From Flavobacteriaceae bacterium (GTDB lineage Bacteria; Bacteroidota; Bacteroidia; Flavobacteriales; Flavobacteriaceae): DNA of 51,886 bases. Below the pieces are notes generated by a model. That model was given only the letters and a program-made list of their open reading frames with translations, ran no database searches and had not been told where the DNA came from. The translations under genes were made by a program, and so were the position numbers. The stretch's first letter is position 1; the number at the start of each line of letters is the position of its first letter. The stretch lies in NCBI GenBank assembly GCA_013003555.1, contig JABDIV010000057.1:1-51886 (forward strand), given 5' to 3'. Shown piece after piece: positions 29,761 through 37,866 of the stretch.

Positions 29761-31869
29761 ATGAATAAAATAGCCCTGATCCTTTTTTTGATCGGTTTTC
29801 ATTTTCAAGTTTCAGCACAGGTTGAAACCGACTACGAAAAACCGCCTGTTTTTCCCGAGTGCGCATCTGAACCCATAGAAAACCTCCGTAATTGTTTCTC
29901 AGATCAACTTTCACGATTAATTTATGAGAACTTCGATCTGCCACAAATTGTGAGTGATGAGGACTATTCGGGTGAGATGGTCGTGCTGTTTGAGGTGGAT
30001 TCAGAAGGTAATTTTGTCGTCCTTTATGTCGATGCTATTTATGATGAGTTGAAAACCGAGGCACGACTTGTTTTCTCCGAGATACCTAAAATAAAACCAG
30101 CCACTTATAATGGTAACCCAACCTTTAAACAATATTCTTATTCCATAAAGATACCCTTAACAGATCCTTCAACCGAAAGCGGAGCAGGACCTGATGAACA
30201 AACCGATTCGGCTGCTGAGATCGAACGATTGGCAAGCTCAGAGCTGGATAGTGTGAATAAATCCATTGTTCCTTATAGTAATAAAGAGTTCACAAGCCGT
30301 TTAAACATACCCTTTACGCATCAATTCTATTCGAGATTCGACCGGCAAATGAATGTTGTCGGTGCGAATAGTCATACAGCATCAAAGCCGTTCATCTACC
30401 ATGAGGTTTCTAAATATTTCGATTTTCAGGCTTACCAGGATGGATTAAAAAAAGACGCTGAAAGTTGGGGTGGACGAAAATTATTTAATGAACATTTGGT
30501 TCAGGTTCAAAGCAAGGACTATTGGTTTACCATTGACCCCGTTTTCGATCTTCAACTGGGAACAGATTCGGAATCAGATTTTAATTCCACATTTAATAAC
30601 ACGCGCGGGTTTTATGTCCAGGGCGGTCTTGGTAAGCGATTTAGTTTTGCGGCGTCGGTTTACGAAAGCCAGGGTCGATTCCCTCAATATTATAATGCGT
30701 ACGCGGAATCCTTAAAAGCCTTTGGTCCTGATCCGGCAATCATACCGGGGAGAGGCATTGCCAAGCGATTTAAGGATGATGCTTATGACTATCCCGTAGC
30801 AGAAGCCTATCTGTCATATTCACCCGTTGATTTTTTCAATGTTCAATTCGGACATGGAAAGAATTTCATCGGTGATGGTTATCGCTCCCTTTTGTTAAGT
30901 GATAATGCGAGTCCGTCACCTTTTTTAAAGTTCAATACCTCGTTCTGGAAAATAAAATATACGAATACCTGGACATGGTTGAGAGATGTCAGGCCTGAAG
31001 TAACTGAAGACGGGGCCTTTCTAACTAAGTATATGGCAAACCACTACTTAAGTTGGAACGTGTCGAAACGTTTTAATTTGGGTTTATTTGAATCGGTTTT
31101 ATGGACAAACAGTAATGACAGGGGGTTCGATATCAATTACTTGAACCCGATTATTTTTTATCGAGCGATCGAATTTGAAACGGGTCAGGATGCTGGTAAT
31201 GCGATCGTAGGTGCCAGCGCCAAATACAAGTGGAATGACCAGATTAACTTATATAGCCAATTTATCCTGGATGAGTTCTCGATCAACGATATAACAGGTG
31301 GCAATAAATCCTGGAAAAACAAATTTGGTTATCAGGTTGGACTTAAATATTATAATGCCTTCAAGGTTGATAATCTGATGCTGCAATTTGAATACAACCG
31401 GGTGCGACCTTATACCTATTCTCATAATTCAATCGTTCTTAATTTCGGTCATAACAACCAGAGTATGGCCCATTTGTGGGGCGCTAACTTCAGCGAGGGG
31501 ATAGTTATTGGTCGTTATCAATACAAGCGCTGGTTTGCCGATGCAAAATTTGTGTTTGGAAAACGCGGTCTTGACTTTTCAGAAGACACCGACATGTTTG
31601 CCTACGGAGGCGATATTTATACAACAGAAAACAATCGCCCCTCCAATACAGGGATAAGCGTTGGACAAGGGAATACCACGAATGTATTTCATGCCGAACT
31701 GCAATCGGGATACCTGGTAAATCCGATGACCAATTTGAAATTATTTCTTTATCTGAGCTATAGAGATTTCAATCCTGAAGCGAATACAATAAAGGATTTT
31801 AGCCAGAATACCTTATGGCTAAGCGTGGGTTTACGAACCGATTTATTCAACTGGTATTTCGATTTCTAA
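29761..31869 (+). CDS. RemB-like outer-membrane protein with N-terminal TonB_C-like domain
   Basis: The 702-residue product starts with a signal peptide (IALILFLIGFHFQVSAQ). Residues about 28-135 resemble a TonB C-terminal domain: PPVFPECASEPIENLRNCFSD aligns with the PIFPGCESG...C of the neighbouring TonB, with the same ten-residue gap between the two Cys, then MVVLFEVDSEGNFVVLYVDA and IPKIKPATYNGNP. After a linker, residues about 185-702 look like a Wzi/RemB-type beta-barrel: FYVQGGLGKRFSFAASVYES, VQFGHGKNFIGDGYRSLLLS, and a final strand ending WYFDF. RemB is linked to gliding in Flavobacterium johnsoniae; that assignment is from memory and homology is inferred. Wzi-type capsule assembly is the alternative. 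Confidence 0.75.
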   Translation: MNKIALILFLIGFHFQVSAQVETDYEKPPVFPECASEPIENLRNCFSDQLSRLIYENFDLPQIVSDEDYSGEMVVLFEVDSEGNFVVLYVDAIYDELKTEARLVFSEIPKIKPATYNGNPTFKQYSYSIKIPLTDPSTESGAGPDEQTDSAAEIERLASSELDSVNKSIVPYSNKEFTSRLNIPFTHQFYSRFDRQMNVVGANSHTASKPFIYHEVSKYFDFQAYQDGLKKDAESWGGRKLFNEHLVQVQSKDYWFTIDPVFDLQLGTDSESDFNSTFNNTRGFYVQGGLGKRFSFAASVYESQGRFPQYYNAYAESLKAFGPDPAIIPGRGIAKRFKDDAYDYPVAEAYLSYSPVDFFNVQFGHGKNFIGDGYRSLLLSDNASPSPFLKFNTSFWKIKYTNTWTWLRDVRPEVTEDGAFLTKYMANHYLSWNVSKRFNLGLFESVLWTNSNDRGFDINYLNPIIFYRAIEFETGQDAGNAIVGASAKYKWNDQINLYSQFILDEFSINDITGGNKSWKNKFGYQVGLKYYNAFKVDNLMLQFEYNRVRPYTYSHNSIVLNFGHNNQSMAHLWGANFSEGIVIGRYQYKRWFADAKFVFGKRGLDFSEDTDMFAYGGDIYTTENNRPSNTGISVGQGNTTNVFHAELQSGYLVNPMTNLKLFLYLSYRDFNPEANTIKDFSQNTLWLSVGLRTDLFNWYFDF

Positions 31870-31926
31870 ACGAAAGAAAAACCACGTTATATAGAATTTT
31901 TAAACTTTTTTATTTTTTCAGAACCG

Positions 31927-32805
31927 TTAATTTAAGCTTCGGTAAAGAATTCGTTTGATACGTTCGGAATTAATGAAACCACTTCCAAAGCCCTTATCGT
32001 CATACTTTTTAAGCAAATCGCCATTGGATGCGATTTCATCCTCTGTCCGACCAGCATTGATCTCAGCTTTAATAAGGGAACGAATGTCCTTTAGCATGCT
32101 CAGAAACGACTTGTATTCCGACTTGTTTGAAACCGATCCATGACCTGGAATAATCTTGGTCTCATCATCGATAACCATCAAAGTGCGTTCAACGGCGGCG
32201 ATATAACCATCTACACTTCCACCGGAATTCAGATCGATATACGGGTAGCGTTCCTTGAAATAGGTGTCGCCGGTATGAAGAACATTGCTGTTGGTGAAAT
32301 AGATAAGCACATCACCATCGGTATGAGCATTATCGACATGGAATAATGCCACCTGCTCGCCATTCATATAAAGATTCATTTTATCGTTAAATGTTATAAC
32401 CGGTAATGCCTCTTTCGGACGCATGCTGTTATCCCGAAGCGGTGTTTCTTCCAGGCGTTTTCTTACATTATCGTGTGCCATGATGGTTGCACCCGCTTTC
32501 GTCATATTCACGTTGCCCCCGGTGTGATCACCATGCCAATGAGTATTGGCTAAAAACTGAATGGGTTTATCGGATATTCCTTTGATGGCAACTATAATTT
32601 TGGCACTGAGTTGCGCAAACTGGTCGTCTATAACGAAAACTCCGTCTTCTCCGGCGGAAACACCAATATTTCCGCCACGGCCCGTTAGCATATAAATGTT
32701 ATCGGCCAATTGCTCAACTTCGATTTTAACATCATCCATATTTTGTCCGTAGGAATTTTGAATGAGAAAAATCAAAAGGATACTTATGCGAAATAATGAT
32801 TTCAT
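31927..32805 (-). CDS. Secreted metallo-beta-lactamase-fold hydrolase
   Basis: From the ATG at 32805 the 292-residue product has a signal peptide (MKSLFRISILLIFLIQNSYG) and a metallo-beta-lactamase fold: HWHGDHTGG gives His89, His91, Asp93 and His94, His161 lies in NAHTDGDVLIYF, TGDTYF supplies the bridging Asp region and PGHG supplies His222. The zinc site is therefore complete. The substrate is unknown; proteins of this shape in Bacteroidetes are often annotated as MBL-fold hydrolases, and resistance function should not be assumed. ATG at 32811 is equally possible. It is convergent with the RemB-like gene and divergent from ctaB. Confidence 0.87.
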   Translation of the reverse strand: MKSLFRISILLIFLIQNSYGQNMDDVKIEVEQLADNIYMLTGRGGNIGVSAGEDGVFVIDDQFAQLSAKIIVAIKGISDKPIQFLANTHWHGDHTGGNVNMTKAGATIMAHDNVRKRLEETPLRDNSMRPKEALPVITFNDKMNLYMNGEQVALFHVDNAHTDGDVLIYFTNSNVLHTGDTYFKERYPYIDLNSGGSVDGYIAAVERTLMVIDDETKIIPGHGSVSNKSEYKSFLSMLKDIRSLIKAEINAGRTEDEIASNGDLLKKYDDKGFGSGFINSERIKRILYRSLN

Positions 32806-32889
32806 ATACATGATAAATTGATTCAAATAAAGGTAAGAAAAGTAAGTTGGAAATATCTTTATCTTCAATAAAATTAGGGGATTTTCAAA

Positions 32890-32920
32890 TTGCCGATAAA
32901 CGATTTATAAAGTATCTTTG
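32890..32920 (+). promoter_or_regulatory. Promoter of the ctaB cluster
   Basis: TTG at 32890-32892 and TATCTTTG at 32913-32920 are 20 bases apart, an excellent match to the Bacteroidetes promoter. The ATG follows at 32952, leaving a leader of about 25 bases. Confidence 0.72.
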
Positions 32921-32951
32921 CACACGCTAAGAAAAGGAAAGTTAAAAATAA

Positions 32952-33851
32952 ATGATGTCAAGCACGCTCAAGCCGACGTATTCATTCTCCAATACTATTC
33001 AGGATTTTAAGGCCGTAACAAAAATGGGCTTATCACTGAGTGTGGTTTTTTCATCGATTGCCGGTTATCTTCTCGGGGCACCTATTGTTGAAATGACAAC
33101 GTTGGTGTTATTGGCCTTTGGAGGATATTTCATGGTAGGCGCCTCAAATGTTTTTAACCAGATCATCGAACGAGATTACGATGCAGTGATGGAGCGAACC
33201 AAAGACCGGCCAATTCCTGCGGGTCGAATGTCGGTAAAAACCGCGTTTATATTAGCGAGTATTCTAACACTTTTGGGAATTACGATTTTATACATCATAA
33301 ATCCGAAAACCGCCATGTTTGGTGCTATTTCCATTTTCCTGTATACCAGCGCTTACACCCCATTAAAGACCAAAACACCTTTATCGGTTTTCGTGGGTGC
33401 CATTCCCGGAGCCATACCGTTCATGTTGGGCTGGGTTGCTGCCACGAATGATTTTGGAATAGAACCGGGGACTTTGTTTATGCTCCAGTTTTTTTGGCAA
33501 TTCCCTCATTTTTGGGCAATCGGTTGGTGCCTGCATGACGATTATCAGAAAGCAGGATTTAATATGCTTCCAACGGGCAAACGCGACAAGGCTACCGCAG
33601 TACAAACGATTCTCTATACCGTATGGACCATTATTGTCTCCATCGTGCCGGTATTTGGAATTACCGGTAAGTTGAGGTTAACCATTGTTGGTGCTGTTCT
33701 AGTGTTACTCGCCGGATTGTTAATGTTGTATTACGCAGTAGGATTGTTTAAGAAGATGACAACAAAGGCAGCAAGGCAGCTGATGCTGGCCAGCGTGTCC
33801 TATATCACCCTGATTCAAATAATTTATGTATTAGATAAATTCCTCAGATAG
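32952..33851 (+). CDS. ctaB: Heme O synthase (protoheme IX farnesyltransferase)
   Basis: The 299-residue membrane protein has about nine hydrophobic helices and the UbiA-family prenyl-diphosphate motif NQIIERDYDAVMERTKDRP at about 69-87, with a second polar cluster CLHDDYQKAGFNMLP. It attaches a farnesyl group to heme b, giving heme O, the precursor of heme A in the aa3 oxidase. A heme A synthase is not in the window. It starts the second oxidase cluster and is one base before the next gene. Confidence 0.94.
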   Translation: MMSSTLKPTYSFSNTIQDFKAVTKMGLSLSVVFSSIAGYLLGAPIVEMTTLVLLAFGGYFMVGASNVFNQIIERDYDAVMERTKDRPIPAGRMSVKTAFILASILTLLGITILYIINPKTAMFGAISIFLYTSAYTPLKTKTPLSVFVGAIPGAIPFMLGWVAATNDFGIEPGTLFMLQFFWQFPHFWAIGWCLHDDYQKAGFNMLPTGKRDKATAVQTILYTVWTIIVSIVPVFGITGKLRLTIVGAVLVLLAGLLMLYYAVGLFKKMTTKAARQLMLASVSYITLIQIIYVLDKFLR

Positions 33852-33852
33852 A

Positions 33853-34434
33853 ATGGATTTAACCCAAGGAACCCAGGAAGAAAAAAATATTCGAGCTAAA
33901 AAAATGATGCTGTGGTTTGGGATAGCCTCTCTGATCATGTCTTTCGCTGGAATAACGAGTGCTTTTATAGTGAGTAGTTCTCGTGAGGATTGGTTAGCAG
34001 AATTCCAATTGCCTTCAGCGTTTACAATAAGTACAGTGTTGATTGTGATAAGCAGCCTGAGTATGTTCCTTGCAAAAAGAGCACTAAGGTCTGGCGAACG
34101 TTCACGAGTCTCATTTTTACTATTACTTACCTTAATACTTGGTGTGGCTTTTATCGTGAGTCAGCTTATTGGATTTAACCAGATCATCGCAGAGGGTTAT
34201 TACTTTACGGGAGAGTCGAGCAATGTCACCATGTCCTATATTTATCTCATTGCGGCATTACATATTCTGCATGTGGTTGCTGGTTTGATCAGTCTTTTGG
34301 TAGTAATTTATAATCATTTTAAACAAAAGTACGAGTCAGGGAAAATGCTGGGCTTTGAACTGGCCTCGACTTTCTGGCATTTCGTGGATTTACTGTGGCT
34401 TTACCTGTTTTTCTTTTTATATTTCTTTAGATAA
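33853..34434 (+). CDS. Cytochrome c oxidase subunit III, short form
   Basis: The 193-residue protein has five hydrophobic helices and the subunit III ending FWHFVDLLWLYLFFFLYFF. The LHILHVVAGLISLLVV segment corresponds to the helix with conserved His. Subunit III surrounds subunit I and supports proton uptake. It follows ctaB by one base, so translation is coupled. A longer paralogue follows 44 bases later; the pair probably acts together in one complex, but which is closer to canonical CoxC is not clear from sequence alone. Confidence 0.9.
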   Translation: MDLTQGTQEEKNIRAKKMMLWFGIASLIMSFAGITSAFIVSSSREDWLAEFQLPSAFTISTVLIVISSLSMFLAKRALRSGERSRVSFLLLLTLILGVAFIVSQLIGFNQIIAEGYYFTGESSNVTMSYIYLIAALHILHVVAGLISLLVVIYNHFKQKYESGKMLGFELASTFWHFVDLLWLYLFFFLYFFR

Positions 34435-34444
34435 AATAATTGAT

Positions 34445-34452
34445 TATTTTTG
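34445..34452 (+). promoter_or_regulatory. Possible internal -7 element before the long subunit III gene
   Basis: TATTTTTG matches TAnnTTTG exactly in the 44-base gap between the two subunit III genes. There is no good -33 box, so it is a weaker internal promoter candidate. Confidence 0.4.
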
Positions 34453-34478
34453 TGCAATTCTAAAACCAACTATCTTCT

Positions 34479-35456
34479 ATGGATACGACTGCAGTAAGTA
34501 CTGGGACCGAGGGTAAAACCTGGGGAGGTGGCAACAAACCGATGCATGCCAGCTATGGTAAACTGATGATGTGGTTCTTCATCGTATCGGATGCCCTTAC
34601 ATTCTCCGGATTCCTGGCAGCCTATGGATTCTCAAGATTTAAGTTTATCGATTCCTGGCCTATTGCCGATGAAGTATTTACTCATATTCCATTTTATCAT
34701 GAGCCGGCCCCTATGATATATGTGGCCTTTATGACCTTTGTTCTTATCATGTCGTCTGTGACTATGGTAATGGCTGTTGATGCTGGTCATGAAATGAAAA
34801 AGAATAAGGTGATCTGGTATATGTTCCTAACCATAATCGGTGGTTTAATATTCGTAGGTTCGCAAGCCTGGGAATGGGCGACCTTTATAAAAGGAGATTT
34901 TGGAGCTGTTCAAACTAATGGAGGGAATATTTTGCAGTTTGTTGATACGGACGGAAAACGCCTGGCAATAGCCGATTTTGCCATAGCCCAGGAACAAGAA
35001 CGCGTTCGTCAATCAGAGCGCGAAGGCGTATGGTACGAGAGTGAAAGTGCCTTGCCTAGTTTTACGATGGATGAGGTTATCGCCGGACTTGAAGCCAATC
35101 CTGATGTTCTTGTGAGAACCCAAATGCTTACTGAAGATGGTGAGAAAACGGTTCTAAGCCGCGAAGAATCTTTAAAGCAGATTCGCGATAACGGTAAAGT
35201 AGTTGTCGAAGGTGCAAATTTACGTGTGAATGAATATGGTTCGCCATTATTTGCTGACTTCTTCTTCTTCATTACAGGTTTTCACGGATTTCACGTATTC
35301 TCTGGGGTTGTCATTAATTGCATCATTTTCTTTAATGTTATATTAGGTACATACGAAAGACGCAAGAGTTACGAAATGGTCGAAAAGGTTGGTTTGTATT
35401 GGCACTTTGTCGATCTGGTTTGGGTCTTTGTATTTACTTTCTTCTATCTTGTTTAA
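34479..35456 (+). CDS. Cytochrome c oxidase subunit III, long form with extramembrane insertion
   Basis: The 325-residue product has the subunit III helices (LMMWFFIVSDALTFSGFLAA, ending in WHFVDLVWVFVFTFFYLV) but with a polar insertion of about 110 residues (about 145-255) between GSQAWEWATF and the FFFFITGFHGFHVF helix. The insert is Glu/Arg-rich and may fold separately outside the membrane. This is the second of two adjacent subunit III genes and lies 18 bases before the subunit IV gene. Identification as subunit III is firm; the insert has no recognised motif. Confidence 0.92.
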   Translation: MDTTAVSTGTEGKTWGGGNKPMHASYGKLMMWFFIVSDALTFSGFLAAYGFSRFKFIDSWPIADEVFTHIPFYHEPAPMIYVAFMTFVLIMSSVTMVMAVDAGHEMKKNKVIWYMFLTIIGGLIFVGSQAWEWATFIKGDFGAVQTNGGNILQFVDTDGKRLAIADFAIAQEQERVRQSEREGVWYESESALPSFTMDEVIAGLEANPDVLVRTQMLTEDGEKTVLSREESLKQIRDNGKVVVEGANLRVNEYGSPLFADFFFFITGFHGFHVFSGVVINCIIFFNVILGTYERRKSYEMVEKVGLYWHFVDLVWVFVFTFFYLV

Positions 35457-35474
35457 TCGCTTAACTATTAATAA

Positions 35475-35921
35475 ATGGCTGAAGCACACGCACATAAATT
35501 AGAAATATTAAGAGGACTTATTAAGTTTAAGTCCAATACCCAAAAGATAATAGGTGTTTTAATATTGCTTACAATTGTAACGGGAGTTGAGGTAGCATTA
35601 GGTATCTATAAACCGGATGCCTTATCATCGCCTCTTCTTTCACCCATTGAAGGCGGGTTTTTGGCAACCCTTGCGAACATCATATTGTCGCCAATCATAT
35701 ATATGAAATCCCTGAATTTGATCTTTATCGTTCTGACGATCGTTAAAGCTTATTATATCACATGGGATTTCATGCACATGCGGGATGAAACCCCTTGGCT
35801 GCGTCGTTTGGTCGTTTGGACCGCAGTTTTCTTAATTTGTTATTTGATATTTATTCTGCTTCAGGAAGGCGGCTATATCGAGAGCGTTTATTCCTCAGGC
35901 CATGTTAAAAGAGATTTTTAA
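35475..35921 (+). CDS. Cytochrome C oxidase subunit IV family protein
   Basis: A 148-residue membrane protein with three or four hydrophobic helices (about 20-45, 55-70, 77-98, 110-135) and the segment LIFIVLTIVKAYYITWDFMH, typical of prokaryotic subunit IV (COX4_pro). It begins with a His-containing MAEAHAHK. It follows the long subunit III gene by 18 bases and is followed by a terminator, so it ends the structural part of this cluster. Confidence 0.87.
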   Translation: MAEAHAHKLEILRGLIKFKSNTQKIIGVLILLTIVTGVEVALGIYKPDALSSPLLSPIEGGFLATLANIILSPIIYMKSLNLIFIVLTIVKAYYITWDFMHMRDETPWLRRLVVWTAVFLICYLIFILLQEGGYIESVYSSGHVKRDF

Positions 35922-35941
35922 CAGAGAATTAAAGATAAGTC

Positions 35942-35967
35942 AAGACGGTTTTCGAGCCGTCTTTTTT
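35942..35967 (+). terminator. Terminator after subunit IV
   Basis: AAGACGG (35942-35948) and CCGTCTT (35957-35963) form a hairpin followed by T residues. The T tract runs into the next -7 element, so the terminator and the promoter of the following gene overlap. Confidence 0.75.
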
Positions 35968-35974
35968 ATTTTTG
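35967..35974 (+). promoter_or_regulatory. -7 element of the oxidase maturation genes
   Basis: TATTTTTG matches TAnnTTTG exactly and lies only four bases before the ATG at 35979, so the transcript would begin at or just within the start codon. Confidence 0.55.
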
Positions 35975-35978
35975 CACC

Positions 35979-36698
35979 ATGAAGATGTCTACGATAAAAA
36001 AACCGTTAATTCTGGCCATATTGTTTTTATTGCCGGTTGTTTTTTTATTGTTTCTATATCCCTCAACCCATAACTATAATGCCCTTGATATAGTACATGG
36101 CCCTGTTATGGATATCGAAGCTCTGATTGATGAGCAGGATAAGGCATCAGACTTCAAAGACAACATTTCTATACTCTTATTTTTAGGCCAGGACCCTTTA
36201 AAAAACGCGATAGGTGCCTTGAACGTTAAAGAGCTGGTCTATGATAAATTCAAAGGCTTTAAGCGATTTCAGATTGTCGCAATGATCGGAGAAAATAACG
36301 AGGCATCGCTTGAAGAACTGAAGAAGGAATTGTATCAGTATGACGACCTGGAATACTGGAGTTTTATAAGTGCAAATGAAGCTGAAACCAGATCGATATT
36401 TAACGGGTTGCTTTCAAAAGGAGCTCTTAAAGATGATCTATCTTTCGAAGGCATTTTTATTATCGATAAAGATTTAATGCAACGCGGTCGCAAGGACGAC
36501 AGAAACAAAACCGAGATAAAGAACAACAGCGAGATTTATGGTTTATATTCATACAATAGCATTGAAGTGTCAGAACTAAAAAATAAAATCAGTGATGATA
36601 TGCGCATTTTGTTTACCGAATATCGCCAGAAAAGAAAAGGTAATTTTAATTCATCCACAAGACGGGTGGAAGACCTAACATCAGATGAAAAAAACTAA
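35979..36698 (+). CDS. Membrane-anchored SCO/thioredoxin-like protein without cysteines
   Basis: The 239-residue product has one N-terminal transmembrane helix (about 9-28) and an extracytoplasmic domain. The order of elements (DNISILLFLGQDP, a helix, FQIVAMIGENN, a helix, LEYWSFISANEAETRSIFN, then GIFIIDKDLMQRGRKDD) resembles a degenerate SCO/thioredoxin-like fold, but there is not one Cys in the protein, so it cannot do disulfide or CxxxC copper chemistry. It overlaps the catalytic SCO gene by 14 bases, which implies joint expression. It may be a structural partner in oxidase assembly (inference). ATG at 35985 is an alternative start. Confidence 0.7.
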   Translation: MKMSTIKKPLILAILFLLPVVFLLFLYPSTHNYNALDIVHGPVMDIEALIDEQDKASDFKDNISILLFLGQDPLKNAIGALNVKELVYDKFKGFKRFQIVAMIGENNEASLEELKKELYQYDDLEYWSFISANEAETRSIFNGLLSKGALKDDLSFEGIFIIDKDLMQRGRKDDRNKTEIKNNSEIYGLYSYNSIEVSELKNKISDDMRILFTEYRQKRKGNFNSSTRRVEDLTSDEKN

Positions 36699-37329
36699 TT
36701 ATTCCTATGTTGGCATAGCCTTTATTATACTTGTTTTTGGTATTTGGGTTGTCCCAAAGGTCGTTGCTAGATTCAATGCGCCAGAACTTGAGGTTATCGG
36801 TAAAGCTCCCGCATTTAGTTTTACCAATCAGGATAATGAAATGATTTCAAGTGCCGATTATGACGATAAGGTCTATGTCGTTGAATTCTTCTTTACAACA
36901 TGTCCGAGTATTTGCCCGATAATGAACAGGCGTATGGTTGAAATTCAGGACGAATTTTTTGGAAACCCGAACTTTGGGATTGCGTCATTTACTATAACAC
37001 CGGAAATAGATACTCCGGAAGTTTTAAAAGCATATGCCGAACGCTATGGTGTGTCTCATCCAAATTGGCATTTTCTTACTGGAGATAAAGAAGCTATCCT
37101 GAAACTTTCGAATGAAGGCTACAATCTCTATGCCTCTTCAACAGTGGATGAGGATGGAGATTTTTCTCATTCGGGTCTGTTTGCCTTGATTGATAAAGAT
37201 GGAAATATCCGTTCAAGATATGATGATTTTGGCAACCCCATCATTTATTACCGGGCCCTTGATGAGGAAGATGCTCCCAATCAAATAAAGGAACTTAAAG
37301 CAGATATTGCTAAATTACTTGATCAGTAA
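36685..37329 (+). CDS. SCO family copper-metallochaperone protein (SCO1/SenC/PrrC)
   Basis: The 214-residue protein has an N-terminal membrane anchor (about 8-24) and a thioredoxin-like domain with the SCO motif TCPSICPIM (Cys73 and Cys77) and the distant His162 in DFSHSGLFALIDKDG, the three copper ligands of the family. It delivers copper to the CuA site of CoxB or keeps its cysteines reduced. It starts inside the previous gene and is followed by a DUF420 gene five bases later. Confidence 0.93.
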   Translation: MKKTNYSYVGIAFIILVFGIWVVPKVVARFNAPELEVIGKAPAFSFTNQDNEMISSADYDDKVYVVEFFFTTCPSICPIMNRRMVEIQDEFFGNPNFGIASFTITPEIDTPEVLKAYAERYGVSHPNWHFLTGDKEAILKLSNEGYNLYASSTVDEDGDFSHSGLFALIDKDGNIRSRYDDFGNPIIYYRALDEEDAPNQIKELKADIAKLLDQ

Positions 37330-37334
37330 ACAGG

Positions 37335-37865
37335 ATGGAGCCAAAAATTGAATCGGGAAAAAAATACAATAAATGGATCGTAATATTATCGATTGCCATT
37401 CCCCTGGTTGTTGCTGCTTTATTCGGTATCCGAATTCCGAATGTTGGCCCTCTTATGTTCTTGCCACCGATATATGCTACTATTAATGGCATGACGGCCA
37501 TACTATTGATAGCAGCTTTTTGGGCAATAAAAAACAATAAACGACAACTTCATGAACGCCTTATGAAGACGGCATTGTTGTTTAGTATCGCATTTTTAGT
37601 GATGTATGTGATCTACCATATGACAAGTGATTCTACGCCCTATGGCGGGGAAGGTATATGGCGAAGTGTTTACTTTTTTCTTCTTATTTCCCATATCCTT
37701 CTTTCGATAATAGTTATTCCCTTTGTTTTGATCACCTATGTGAGGGCCATTACAAAAGATTTTGAGCGTCACAAAAAAATCGCTAGAATTGCATTCCCGT
37801 TGTGGTTGTATGTGGCCGTTACGGGAGTTTTGGTATACCTGATGATTTCACCTTATTATCAATAG
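37335..37865 (+). CDS. DUF420 family membrane protein, probable oxidase maturation factor
   Basis: The 176-residue protein has five hydrophobic helices and several conserved-looking His residues in or near membranes (RQLHERLMKTALLF, MYVIYHMTSD, SHILLSIIVIPFVL, FERHKKIARIAFPLWLYVAV). These match the DUF420 family, which, as I recall, includes CtaM/YozB of Firmicutes, required for aa3-type oxidase maturation. Its place between SCO and the CAMC protein supports a role in heme or copper insertion. ATG at 37335 is five bases after the SCO stop. Confidence 0.85.
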   Translation: MEPKIESGKKYNKWIVILSIAIPLVVAALFGIRIPNVGPLMFLPPIYATINGMTAILLIAAFWAIKNNKRQLHERLMKTALLFSIAFLVMYVIYHMTSDSTPYGGEGIWRSVYFFLLISHILLSIIVIPFVLITYVRAITKDFERHKKIARIAFPLWLYVAVTGVLVYLMISPYYQ

Positions 37866-37866
37866 A

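Noticed and set aside
31927..32805. The metallo-beta-lactamase-fold gene as an antibiotic resistance gene
   Set aside because: The fold is widespread; the zinc ligands alone do not show beta-lactam hydrolysis, and no resistance context is present.
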